From Candidatus Fermentithermobacillus carboniphilus (GTDB lineage: Bacteria; Bacillota; Sulfobacillia; Fermentithermobacillales; Fermentithermobacillaceae): a stretch of 64,000 nucleotides of DNA. This document shows positions 8,666-16,731 of this stretch, piece after piece. The stretch's first letter is position 1; every line of letters begins with the position of its first letter. The notes below the pieces were generated by a model. It did not search any database. It saw only the letters and a program-made list of their open reading frames with translations, and had not been told where the DNA came from. The stretch covers positions 685,217 through 749,216 of the forward strand of contig CP062796.1 in the NCBI GenBank assembly GCA_018208355.1. The letters are read 5' to 3'. A program made the position numbers and the translations under genes.

Positions 8666-9079
8666 TGTAAGTCCACACCCGAAGCTAAAGGGGGCTTCTG
8701 CAATGAGAAAGACGTGGTCACCATTACTAAGTACTATGTACGGGAACCAAATGAGCACGGCCATGCCCCGTCCTAACTTCCAAGCATAGCGTATTACATG
8801 AAAGGTTTGCCTTACTATCTCCACCTCTCTCCGTGTGTGAGAAATCGAACCCCCCTCGTTCGGGGCATAGATGCTGTGAACATGCGGCGTTTGCATATCA
8901 ACCGACAAACCTGCAGGGATTCAAGAGCAAGGCCACGCAGCGTCCCGGGAGCTCAGGCTCTACCTCTCGGACGCCCGATAAGGGCAGCTTCCCGCTGCTC
9001 ATGGTGGACCCGACATATCTTTCTCCTGGCATCTACTTCGTACCCGCTGGAGTAGCTATCCAGCAAGTTAGGAACAAAA
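8666..9079. other. gene-free stretch
   Basis: About 410 bases without a supported gene. Short open frames exist on both strands but lack ribosome sites and recognisable sequence. It separates the CPBP protease from a decayed Hsp20 gene and looks like decayed coding sequence. Confidence 0.45.
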
Positions 9080-9405
9080 ACCACCCACCATTGCGGTTCG
9101 GTTTTGGGCCGGAGGTATTCTTCAACCGTCTCTATTCCATTGGCCGCAATGTCGCGATAAGCATTACGATCCCGACTGCCTTGCCGAATGAAGATTCTCT
9201 CCCCAACCAGAATTCGTCCTGGACCGTAACATCCTGCTTCTTCTCTACAGTGGTACTCACGGTATCTTCTGTGCAAGTTACATCGATTTTTTCAACTCCA
9301 GGAAGTTCAGCCCTGACCAGCACGGTATCGCCTTGATCGACTACGTCAACGGGAAAGCCGCCGAACTCCTCCTCAATAAGCGTCCTGGGGGCAAAGTTCC
9401 TCCAA
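9080..9405 (-). pseudogene. decayed Hsp20 small heat-shock protein
   Basis: Reading leftward, FGGFPVDVVDQGDTVLV then RAELPGVEKIDVTCTEDTVS and KKQDVTVQDEFWLGRESSFGKAV follow the start of an alpha-crystallin domain (VDVxDxGDxxVVxAELPGVxKxDxxVxV). The typical GxLTxxLPK ending is missing, and the tail appears to continue in another frame (IETVEEYLRPKTE). At least one frameshift and loss of the N-terminus and C-terminus are needed, so the gene is dead. Coordinates are approximate. Confidence 0.55.
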
Positions 9406-9493
9406 AGAAGTGTATGCGACTTGGTGGTGCTAAAGTAGCAGTGAGTGGAGTGGTGGCGATGATGACGAGGAATTTCTCGGAACTTGCGGGTTG

Positions 9494-9940
9494 CTAAGGA
9501 AGAGAAGGCTTGGTATCTGGCACCACTTCGAACTCCACAGCGCGTAAAGCTTCCCACAACCGGGCATCAAAGCAGGCTGCCAACACACGACCTTTCACCC
9601 GCGTCTTGAGGGTAAGCGCGGCTGCAAGGTGGATGGAATCAAAACCCCTGAGCCGGTGTTTTTCGGCCAGTTCCCCGGCGAGCCAGACGAGGGAATCTGT
9701 TACTTCTAGGGTAAGGTGGTTAGGCCAATCGTTTTGCAAGGCAGCCACAGTCTGACGATAACTTTTCTCCTCCAGAAGACCTTCGCGGAAGCCCCGGGCC
9801 AGGGCAGCTCGCGCTTCTGGATAGGCGATTTTGCTGGTGGCTGTCACAGAAGCTTCTTCCACTAGCTTATGCACTATGTGTGAACCTGGTTCTTGAACGT
9901 AGAGTTTAACGAGGGCGCTGGTGTCCAGATAGCACATCAT
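9494..9940 (-). CDS. PIN-domain toxin, VapC-like RNase
   Basis: 148-residue PIN-domain protein, the usual size for VapC ribonuclease toxins. The metal-binding acidic residues are in place: Asp in CYLDTSALVKLY, Glu in AYPEARAALARG, and Asp in RLRGFDSIHLAAA, with a further Asp near CFDARLWEAL. The ATG overlaps the stop of the upstream antitoxin gene by four bases (9937-9940), so the pair is translationally coupled. The target RNA cannot be predicted. It lies in the accessory zone rich in mobile-element debris, a common setting for toxin-antitoxin modules. Confidence 0.9.
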   Translation of the reverse strand: MMCYLDTSALVKLYVQEPGSHIVHKLVEEASVTATSKIAYPEARAALARGFREGLLEEKSYRQTVAALQNDWPNHLTLEVTDSLVWLAGELAEKHRLRGFDSIHLAAALTLKTRVKGRVLAACFDARLWEALRAVEFEVVPDTKPSLP

Positions 9941-10203
9941 CGCCGATTCTCCACAACTAGAGCTGCAATTGAGGTAACGCCGTGGATTACCGGCGGCATC
10001 GCCAGTCCAAGCGGTTTCCCCCCGTGCCAGGAAGCTATTCCTTGTTCTACTAAATCTAGAGCAAGCTGTTCCTCGCCTTCTTTGAGCGGAACCAGCTTAG
10101 CGATAGGTACGTGGCGCTCAGTAATAAGGAGTGTTTCTCCTTGTTTCACCCGCTTTAGGTACTCGCTGAAACGGTTTTTTACATCTCTGATGCCCGCTTC
10201 CAC
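9937..10203 (-). CDS. Phd/YefM-type antitoxin of the PIN toxin
   Basis: 88-residue antitoxin. The N-terminal half is a Phd-type DNA-binding domain (GIRDVKNRFSEYLKRVKQGE followed by TLLITERHVPIAKLVPL). The C-terminal half, which should wrap the toxin, is Gly/Ala/Pro-rich. The start is a GTG at 10203 with GGGGGTGA upstream. Antitoxin-first order and the four-base overlap with the toxin gene are typical of type II modules. Autorepression by the complex is expected from the family; no clear operator was identified upstream. Confidence 0.85.
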   Translation of the reverse strand: MEAGIRDVKNRFSEYLKRVKQGETLLITERHVPIAKLVPLKEGEEQLALDLVEQGIASWHGGKPLGLAMPPVIHGVTSIAALVVENRR

Positions 10204-10267
10204 AAAATCACCCCCAGTAGCTACATCCTAGCACGAATGAAGCCACATCTCAACGGGTGTGTTAGTT

Positions 10268-10322
10268 CGGTCCGTGTCAACAGTTAGTAGGTAACTTTTT
10301 GTCCTGTCAGATATTGGCAGAC
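10268..10322. repeat. 55-bp dispersed repeat, copy 1
   Basis: Nearly identical to 16417-16471: 45 identical bases from CGGTCCGTGTCAACAGTTAG onward, then two mismatches in the last ten. Both copies are in the same orientation and lie in gene-free DNA. The second lies 50 bp before a transposon-end repeat, so this may be the other terminus of the same element family. Confidence 0.8.
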
Positions 10323-10808
10323 GAACCATGGAACGGTTTCCGCAAGACGTACTTGACAAACGGTATGCTTTGGTAGGAACCACGCAGCGCTGGCACCTTG
10401 GCTCGCAATCATGCACCAATGCCCTCTGCATGTTTGATCAGGTCATCCCAGATACGCTGTTTGGTTCTGTCTATTGGCCATAGAATGTTATCTTGCATTG
10501 CGAACAGCGACCAAGACTCCGAGGCACTCCGCGTCGTCTCGTCTTGTAGATGTCCGCGTTACTTTCGACACCATGTCTCTCGGCGTCTCCGCGATCTTCT
10601 CCTTACTAAAAATGTTATGTACAGTCAGCCAGCATCAACCGATCAGGACCTCATCGCCTACCCTGGCCACGATCAGGGCGAGCGTCATCTCCCGCCCGCC
10701 ACTGCTGAGTCCGTTCCGCCTGTGTGGTCAAGAGGTGTGGAGACTATTTGACGCTATTACTTGTACTCTTGCTCTTAGACGCTCAAACAGAACAATTCTC
10801 TCATCAAA
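10323..10808. other. gene-free stretch
   Basis: About 490 bases with no supported gene between the 55-bp repeat and the terminator of the next leftward gene. Overlapping short frames on the plus strand lack ribosome sites and family resemblance. Confidence 0.45.
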
Positions 10809-10832
10809 GGGAGCCAGGTATCCCTGGCTCCC
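10809..10832 (-). terminator. hairpin after the orphan gene at 10848
   Basis: A perfect 10-bp inverted repeat, GGGAGCCAGG and CCTGGCTCCC with a four-base loop, begins 15 bases after the leftward stop codon. It is followed on the minus strand only by TTTGATG, a weak T-run, so termination may be partial. Confidence 0.6.
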
Positions 10833-10847
10833 GGAAGTATTGTGAAG

Positions 10848-11552
10848 CTAGTATAGGTAGACTGCAGTCCTGCCAAGCAGAACTATGCTGTGCTGAGCGA
10901 CCGGAACCCATACATAGGTATTTGCTGATCCCTCCGTAATGGCCTTAGTTTGTGCCACAACTACAGGCCAGTCGATATCCTCATACTTGTAGCTGGTCAC
11001 CGTGAAAGTCTGGCCGTTGACAGTCCTCGTTCGAGTTTCAGCCGTTTTCCTACCGCATACTAGGGTGACTTGCCTCATGCGGCTAAAGTCGGCGCTTGCC
11101 ATACCCGCTGACATCGTCGAGGTGGAATAACTGTTGAAGCCCGAGTCTGCTTGATGAGTACTCCAGACGTAGAAGTATCCTTCCTTTGTTACTGAACTAA
11201 ACTCAGCCGTAAACTTAATTCCAATTTCATCTGGGTTGTTGTAGAAGCCTATTTTCACAAAAGTAGTGTCCTCGCCTTCTATCTTCCAGTTGGGTTGACT
11301 GAGGTCCACAAGCCCTGTTGGGCTCGGCAATACAGAGAACACTGGGTCAACCTCGCCCAACAGGTTCCATAGAAGATCCCAAGCGTAGGCGATTAGAGGA
11401 TCAGTGGGGCGCGTGTTCGAGGCGTTGACGTTGGTAAGCACTTTTCTTTCGTCTACTAACTGGAATGTCCCGAATTCGTTCCAGATGTCCGCCCACTCTA
11501 CGGTCGCCTTCTCATTCCTAGTGTCCGCATACCATGCTATACCCGATTCCAC
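10848..11552 (-). CDS. orphan protein, probably 5'-truncated by the adjacent transposon
   Basis: 234-residue open frame of unknown family. It is rich in aromatic residues and Thr/Ser, with apparent beta-strand content (for example WKIEGEDTTFVKIGFYNN and EGYFYVWSTHQADSG), as in secreted or surface proteins. It has no signal peptide. The GTG at 11552 has no good ribosome site, and the frame stays open upstream into the transposon end near 11590. The true N-terminus was probably cut off by the insertion. A signal-peptide fragment on the other side of the transposon (14662-14928, same strand) is a candidate for the missing start, but the two cannot be joined in frame from the present sequence. 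Confidence 0.5.
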   Translation of the reverse strand: MESGIAWYADTRNEKATVEWADIWNEFGTFQLVDERKVLTNVNASNTRPTDPLIAYAWDLLWNLLGEVDPVFSVLPSPTGLVDLSQPNWKIEGEDTTFVKIGFYNNPDEIGIKFTAEFSSVTKEGYFYVWSTHQADSGFNSYSTSTMSAGMASADFSRMRQVTLVCGRKTAETRTRTVNGQTFTVTSYKYEDIDWPVVVAQTKAITEGSANTYVWVPVAQHSIVLLGRTAVYLY

Positions 11553-11719
11553 AAACCCTGGACGTTTCGCTACCCCAGCAGTTGTTGAATAATAGTGTAG
11601 CTTAGCACTTTAATCCAGCGTAAAAAGCCTCTTTGTTTTCGAGTTCTTTTAGGATTATGCAAATCCCTTCCCAAAGCAGTGTGATAGGATTTTGTCAATT
11701 TCCTTTGGGAGGTAGGACG

Positions 11720-12232
11720 ATGCAGATGATTTTGTCGGTTAACATGGGACCTGAAGAGTACGCTGCAAAACACGAAGAAATAGAGTTCCCTAAGATAGAC
11801 ATCTGCCCGATGTGCAAGGCGAGGAAGCGTCTTCACAGGCATGGCTCTTTCCAGCGGAATGCCCTGCCTGAGAAAAACAAGGTTCTTCTTGTGCGGATTC
11901 ACCGGTTCTTCTGCACTGTATGCAAGAAGACAGTCTCCTTGGTTCCATCTTTTCTCGTGCCTCATTTTCAGTACACAGCCCATTTCTTGGTAGGCTCGAT
12001 TCTGGGAAAGGTCGAAACCTACCGTGAACTCTTGCGGTTCCACCAGAAACGCTTTCTCAAGAACCTCAATCTGATACAGGCCTTTTTCAGGGATATGGGT
12101 TTTAGGTGGAGTCTTCCCGAGGCCGGAAAAGAAAGGGCCATAAAACTAGCGGAGGAAATCGAGAATTTGGGCGTAGGAAGTTTCTCGCTGCTCTACCACA
12201 AGCAGCACCACCGTAGTTTTATGGCAGTTTGA
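11720..12232 (+). CDS. DUF6431-like zinc-finger protein of the transposon
   Basis: 170-residue basic protein. Two Cys pairs, CPMC near residue 29 and CTVC near residue 64, bracket a His/Arg-rich loop (KRLHRHGSF), giving a zinc-ribbon fold. The C-terminal half is helical (YRELLRFHQKRFLKNLNLIQ). The layout matches what I remember of DUF6431 proteins, which accompany DDE/AAA transposons in clostridia. ATG 11720 is preceded by TTGGGAGGTAGG; a longer frame starting at 11633 lacks such a site. Probable role: DNA binding or target selection for transposition, by association only. Confidence 0.7.
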   Translation: MQMILSVNMGPEEYAAKHEEIEFPKIDICPMCKARKRLHRHGSFQRNALPEKNKVLLVRIHRFFCTVCKKTVSLVPSFLVPHFQYTAHFLVGSILGKVETYRELLRFHQKRFLKNLNLIQAFFRDMGFRWSLPEAGKERAIKLAEEIENLGVGSFSLLYHKQHHRSFMAV

Positions 12233-12391
12233 TTTTACCTGCCCCGGGTGGTTTCGTAAAGAGAGCAGCGTCCAACAAAACGTTTCCGTGGTTTCCCTTC
12301 TCCGGGTCAATTAGTATGGTTCTGGCGTACCTCTGATGCGCCAAAGAGCAGCAACTGACCAACAAAATCTACCAAAAAGGGGGAGGAAATC

Positions 12392-13651
12392 ATGGATGAG
12401 AAGGACCGGGAACAGATAGCGCTTTTCCGGTACGGATTGATTGCGCCCATGCTGCAGGGAAGCGTGGAAGACAGGGCTTCATACCTGGCTTCGGTTTCAA
12501 GCAGAACCTACGAGGTGCCCTGCTATGGAAATGTGGAGTACAGCCCAAAAACAATTGAGTCCTGGTTCAGAGCATACATGAAAGAAGGATTCGACGGCTT
12601 AAAGCCGCGTCAGCGTTCGGACAAGGGAGAGACCAGGGCAATTCCCTTGGATACAAGACACAAGATCTTGGACCTCCGCCAGGAAAAGACCAATGTTCCG
12701 GTGACAGTCTTTTACCAGCAACTTGTAGATAAAGAAGTCATAAAGCCTCAGGAAGTATCGTACTCTAGCCTGTACCGGCTCTTGAAACGCCATGACCTTG
12801 TAGGTAAAAGAACTCGCAAGGAACCGGAAAGAAAAAGGTACGCTTTGGACAAAGTAAATGAGGTTTGGCAGGCAGACCTCTCTTACGGTCCCTACCTCAA
12901 ACTGGGCAAGAAGAAGGTCCAGACGTTTCTCTTTGCTTTCCTGGATGATGCTTCTAGGCTGGTTCCTTTCGCCCAGTTCACACTGGACCAGACCTTCGAC
13001 TCTCTCAAAGTAGTGTTCAAAGAAGCCTTATGCAGGAGAGGTATCCCCAAAAAAGTTTACGCCGATAACGGGAAGATCTACAGGTCAGGCCAATTCCAGT
13101 TTGTCTGCGCATCCCTTGGCATAGCCCTCCTTCACACCCAACCTTATGACGCCGCAGCAAAGGGAAAAATCGAGAGGTTCTTTCTCACTGTAAAACAGCG
13201 CTTCTACTCAACCCTTGAAGCCGAAACCCTCACATCCCTGGATGCCCTTAACCAGGCTTTCCACTCCTGGCTTGAGAAAGACTACAATGGCAGACACCAC
13301 AGCGCCATAGATATGACTCCTTTGGATAAATACATGTCCCAGGCTAGTGACGTAAAGATGGTGCAGGACCCTTCCTCTTTGGATCCCCTCTTTTTGAGGC
13401 GGGAGAACCGCAAAGTTAGGCATGATTCCACCATCAGCGTCGAAAACACTCTCTTTGAAGTTCCTCCCAGGTTCATAGGTCAAAGCATCGAGGTAAGATT
13501 TGAACCTAAAGACCTAAGTGAAGTGCTCATCTATGAAAACGGCCTTGAGGTCGCCCGCCTGAAACCCGTGAATCTTACTGATAACGCCAGGGTAAAACGG
13601 GAAAAACCTGCGCTGCGATTGTCTGACATCGCTAAAGATGAGGAGGATTGA
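12392..13651 (+). CDS. DDE transposase (rve/Mu-like integrase core)
   Basis: 419-residue transposase. The N-terminus carries helix-turn-helix segments (YSPKTIESWFRAYMKEGFDG). The RNase-H-like core shows the first Asp in VWQADLSYG, the second in VYADNGKIYRSGQF and the Glu in KGKIERFFLTVKQRF, so the DDE triad is complete. A small beta domain follows (NTLFEVPPRFIGQSIEVRF), as in Mu/IS481/TniA-like enzymes. The ATG at 12392 has GGGGGAGGAAATC upstream. The stop TGA lies two bases before the ATG of the AAA gene, so the two are translated together. It is likely active. Confidence 0.88.
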   Translation: MDEKDREQIALFRYGLIAPMLQGSVEDRASYLASVSSRTYEVPCYGNVEYSPKTIESWFRAYMKEGFDGLKPRQRSDKGETRAIPLDTRHKILDLRQEKTNVPVTVFYQQLVDKEVIKPQEVSYSSLYRLLKRHDLVGKRTRKEPERKRYALDKVNEVWQADLSYGPYLKLGKKKVQTFLFAFLDDASRLVPFAQFTLDQTFDSLKVVFKEALCRRGIPKKVYADNGKIYRSGQFQFVCASLGIALLHTQPYDAAAKGKIERFFLTVKQRFYSTLEAETLTSLDALNQAFHSWLEKDYNGRHHSAIDMTPLDKYMSQASDVKMVQDPSSLDPLFLRRENRKVRHDSTISVENTLFEVPPRFIGQSIEVRFEPKDLSEVLIYENGLEVARLKPVNLTDNARVKREKPALRLSDIAKDEED

Positions 13652-13653
13652 GC

Positions 13654-14454
13654 ATGTACAGGCCTTTCTACTCGCTCTCTAAAGAACCCTTCGGTAAAGA
13701 CATAAAACCGCAAGAGCACTTTCCTTCCCAGAGTTTCAAAGAGGCCTTGGCCCGACTAAAATACCTGGTGGATACCAGAGGCTTTGGCGCCATCTTGGGG
13801 GAATCAGGGTCAGGCAAGACATATGCCCTCAGGACCATGGCCGAAAGTCTCAACCCAGCTCTGTACAAAACCATCTACCTTCCCATGTCATCAGGCACAA
13901 CAATGGACATGTACCGTAATCTTGTGACAGGGCTGGGAGAAGAGCCGAGATATCGCAAGAGCGATCTCTTCCGCCAGATCCAAAAGGCAGTTGAGCACTT
14001 CTTCTACGAGAAGAGAGTTACGCCGGTGTTCATTTTGGACGAAATGCACCTGGCGAAACCTGAATTCCTCCTGGATCTGGCGATGATATTCAACTTCTCC
14101 ATGGATTCCAAAAACCCTTTCGTCGTGATCATAGCCGGTTTGCCTTTTTTGAGCACGCGATTGAAACTCAATCATATCCAGCCTCTCGCCCAAAGAATCA
14201 TCGTCCATTACAAGATGGAGCCTTTGGATAAACCAGAGGTCTTCCAGTACATCAACCACCGCCTAAAACTGGCCGGGGCTACAACTGAGGTGTTCAGCCA
14301 GGAGGCCCTTGAAGCTATCGCTTCCCACTCTGCAGGTTGGCCCAGGCTGGTTAATAACCTTGCCAGCACATCGCTACTTTTGGGAGCCCAGTTGAAGAAG
14401 AACCCGATTGATGCCGAGGTCGTGAGATTGGCCTCTATGGAGACAAACCTCTGA
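13654..14454 (+). CDS. ExeA/TniB-like AAA ATPase of the transposon
   Basis: 266-residue AAA ATPase that probably acts as the target-selecting or transposase-activating partner, as IstB/TniB/MuB proteins do. Walker A is GESGSGKTYAL and Walker B is VFILDEMHL. The sensor and C-terminal helical region (HSAGWPRLVNNLASTSLLLGAQ) resembles ExeA. The ATG at 13654 has a GAGGA site eight bases upstream inside the end of the transposase gene; a TTG two codons earlier is an alternative. The gene is intact. Confidence 0.85.
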   Translation: MYRPFYSLSKEPFGKDIKPQEHFPSQSFKEALARLKYLVDTRGFGAILGESGSGKTYALRTMAESLNPALYKTIYLPMSSGTTMDMYRNLVTGLGEEPRYRKSDLFRQIQKAVEHFFYEKRVTPVFILDEMHLAKPEFLLDLAMIFNFSMDSKNPFVVIIAGLPFLSTRLKLNHIQPLAQRIIVHYKMEPLDKPEVFQYINHRLKLAGATTEVFSQEALEAIASHSAGWPRLVNNLASTSLLLGAQLKKNPIDAEVVRLASMETNL

Positions 14455-14501
14455 ACTCGCAAGTCATTGGGCGCTTCCGCTTGCTGTAGACCCTGCAACT
14501 T

Positions 14502-14533
14502 GCCGGTGATGCCTAGTAATAGGTGTCACCGGC
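14502..14533 (+). terminator. hairpin at the right end of the transposon
   Basis: GCCGGTGA and TCACCGGC form an eight-base stem, with inner CCTA/TAGG pairing, 47 bases after the ATPase stop codon. It is followed by CTTCTATAT, a weak T-run. It could be a terminator for the transposon genes or part of the terminal structure. Confidence 0.55.
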
Positions 14534-14661
14534 CTTCTATATGGAGCTAAAACAGCCTCCCACAAGCAATGTGAAAGTGAAAATCGAGGGTAAAGGGATT
14601 GTGCAAACGGGAGAAGAATTAGAACCTTGGAATCTGACAATTGGCATATTGGAACGGAATT

Positions 14662-14928
14662 TCAGCCTGGAGGAATCTGAAAAATACACGCGGGGTTAAT
14701 TTGCAAAATGACATAATAGCAGGCGAAATTCGTGTTAGGAACAACGGTTACATCCACGTTTCCTGCCAAAGCTGCATTATAGCTCGTGCACCATCCCAAC
14801 CAGCTATCGTAGGTTTCGTGATGGTCCCTATCGAGTTCTCCGTCGGTCGCGAAAACAGGCGAACAAACGGAGAACAACATCAGGCCGGCCAGCACAAGCG
14901 CAATCATCTTGTTGGGTATCTTATTCAA
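14662..14928 (-). CDS. small secreted protein, possibly truncated
   Basis: 88-residue frame from a TTG at 14928 with GGGGGAG upstream. It has a clear signal peptide (LVLAGLMLFSVCSPVFA) and a mature part of about 62 residues with several Cys (WCTSYNA; FACYYV; PACIF). No family is recognised. It lies just outside the right end of the transposon and in the same direction as the truncated orphan gene on the other side. It could be the severed N-terminus of that gene or a separate small secreted protein. Confidence 0.5.
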   Translation of the reverse strand: MNKIPNKMIALVLAGLMLFSVCSPVFATDGELDRDHHETYDSWLGWCTSYNAALAGNVDVTVVPNTNFACYYVILQINPACIFQIPPG

Positions 14929-14970
14929 GTCAGGCTCCCCCTTTAGGCAGATAAATTCTCTTTTTCGCGT

Positions 14971-16275
14971 TTAGCGTCTCTCAAAAGAACATACGAGATC
15001 GCCGCTGTCTCTCAACTGATCAAGACTTATCGATGCAGCTGTAATTTCAGAGATAATCAATGCTTCCAAGAAAGCCAGCCAAGCATCGGTCGTTTCCTGG
15101 GGCGAGGAAAGCACTTTGCTCTCAGCGGACTGTAGCAATCGATATGCCTGTCCTAACAGATCCAATGGTCGTCGAGATTTCCTCGCCAGTTCTAGTCGGC
15201 GACTGACTTGTGTCACAGCCAAATTGTAGGAGAGCAACGCTAGTTGCCGGAGTTCTTTCGTGATCGTCTTCTGCTTTTCAGGCGCCATCTCTTGCATGTT
15301 TTTCAGTCGCACTTCTCCAAGATCTCTCTCCAGGCGTGTCAATAACCGTCCGGATATAGCAGAATTGAGTGCAAAGTAAAGCGAGGCATAGGGATATTCC
15401 GACCTTTCGCGACTTTCGCTCAGGAATGAGACTAGATTGCTGTAGACAAAACGATTCAGCGTACCCTGCGATGGTTCTGAGCAGCTAGCAATAATCTTCT
15501 CCGAACACGCCCAAAGACTGTGTGTGAAAGAAAGAACCTGTTTGGGGTCAAGAGGTGTTCCCTGAATTTGCGCAACTTCTTTGGCAGCCTGAGCTAAATC
15601 CTTGAGCCTTAGCAGCGTCACTTCCATAGTATCGGGTCGTTGGTGCAGATAATATTCGTGACCTCTTGGAACTTTACTGGCTTCATCCCGACAAGACTGG
15701 GCCACAGTACGCGCTCCGCTCAGTAAGAACTCAGCGCCCATGAGAAAAGCTGCCGACTCTACAGTAGATGACGCTCTTGATATTGTCTGAAACTCCTTGA
15801 TAATGGACGCCATCTCTTTATCAAACTGGTCTGCCGCTTCCAGAGCCCTTGTCCGGAGGGTATCCATAGTAACTCTATCCTGATTGAAAAGCAGATAGCC
15901 TTCAGCGTTCTTTACGGCAGTGAGAAGATATATACCGGCAAGATAAGCACTCGAATTGCTACCGGAAGGAATTGAGTCAAAGCCGCGCTTGGTTAAAGTC
16001 AGGGTGTTGTACAGAGAGGCCATTTGTGGATCGTTCTCAGCCAGCTTAACAACCTGTCTAAGGTCCAGCCCCCGATATGCCTCCAATGCCCGTTTGCAGA
16101 CTTCGTTAACAAGTCTATCCGAAAGAAAGGGAGGGTTTTCTGCAGGTGGTGCTTCAATTTGTACAGGCTTTAGCATAGATTGACCAGTTTCCTCGACCTT
16201 GGAAACACATCCAGATAAAGCTGTAGCCAGGATCAGTAGAGTCAGGAGGCTCTCTCTGGCCAATCTGACTCGCAA
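14971..16275 (-). CDS. large lipoprotein of unknown function
   Basis: 434-residue protein with a lipoprotein signal: short basic N-terminus, hydrophobic core LLTLLILATA and lipobox LSGC with the acylated Cys at about residue 22. The mature part is almost entirely helical and polar, resembling a helical-bundle binding or scaffolding protein, and contains no catalytic signature I recognise. The TTG at 16275 has an excellent AGGAGGTG site seven bases upstream. Its neighbours are mobile-element debris, so no function follows from context. It should be anchored on the outer face of the cytoplasmic membrane. Confidence 0.75.
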   Translation of the reverse strand: MRVRLARESLLTLLILATALSGCVSKVEETGQSMLKPVQIEAPPAENPPFLSDRLVNEVCKRALEAYRGLDLRQVVKLAENDPQMASLYNTLTLTKRGFDSIPSGSNSSAYLAGIYLLTAVKNAEGYLLFNQDRVTMDTLRTRALEAADQFDKEMASIIKEFQTISRASSTVESAAFLMGAEFLLSGARTVAQSCRDEASKVPRGHEYYLHQRPDTMEVTLLRLKDLAQAAKEVAQIQGTPLDPKQVLSFTHSLWACSEKIIASCSEPSQGTLNRFVYSNLVSFLSESRERSEYPYASLYFALNSAISGRLLTRLERDLGEVRLKNMQEMAPEKQKTITKELRQLALLSYNLAVTQVSRRLELARKSRRPLDLLGQAYRLLQSAESKVLSSPQETTDAWLAFLEALIISEITAASISLDQLRDSGDLVCSFERR

Positions 16276-16416
16276 CCACGCTCACCTCCTAGTTAACAAA
16301 CTAGGACCCTTTTCGGCAGAGAGGCATCACCTCCAAAGTTGCTATACCTTACCTTAAGAATCCATGCATGGGAATATTATCTAGAAGAGAGGAGTTTGTC
16401 AAGTGAAGGGATCTGG

Positions 16417-16471
16417 CGGTCCGTGTCAACAGTTAGTAGGTAACTTTTTGTCCTGTCAGATGTTGGGAGAC
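16417..16471. repeat. 55-bp dispersed repeat, copy 2
   Basis: Second copy of the sequence at 10268-10322, in the same orientation. It lies about 50 bp before a transposon-end repeat (16522-16613). The two together may be all that is left of one element of about 200 bp. Confidence 0.8.
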
Positions 16472-16521
16472 GGCGACCTAGACGAGCTGCTGCCGTGGTT
16501 TGCTTTTATTACAGGCTCCCC

Positions 16522-16613
16522 GCACCCATTTTTGGACTCACGTTTGAATATACATTCGACGCCGGTTAGTCTGCTACCTGCCAGTCGAAGGAAAACTTTT
16601 GCAATGCTTCAAG
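16522..16613 (-). repeat. dispersed transposon-end repeat, copy 3
   Basis: Minus-strand copy of the repeats at 6041-6134 and 6766-6862. It retains the stop codon that ends the shared peptide (FDWQVAD then TAG/TAA position) and the tail ending in TGGGTGC. No open frame remains upstream. Confidence 0.65.
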
Positions 16614-16731
16614 CAGTAGCTCCCATTGTGGAACTGGATATCGAGTCTGGTAGGCTTACATGAGATTTAGGGAAATGGTTCACGGTGAGCAGTTGCATGA
16701 GCATTTTTGTGACTGCAATTTCTTCATCTAA

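Larger units (their letters stand above)
11585..14540 (+). mobile_element. three-gene DDE/AAA transposon with DUF6431 gene
   Basis: A compact rightward unit: a zinc-finger DUF6431-like protein, an rve-type DDE transposase and an ExeA/TniB-like AAA ATPase, the last two separated by two bases. All three frames are intact. It interrupts a zone of secreted orphan genes and ends with a strong hairpin at 14502-14533. A left end near TGTTGAATAATAG (11585) and a right end near 14540-14551 are guesses. I could not confirm terminal inverted repeats or a target duplication by eye. Confidence 0.65.

Noticed and set aside
14541..14699. 52-codon plus-strand frame starting MELKQPPTSNV after the transposon
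   Set aside because: No ribosome site (the upstream sequence is the transposon hairpin), and it overlaps the opposite-strand secreted protein at 14662. It could be the remains of a gene but is not supported.
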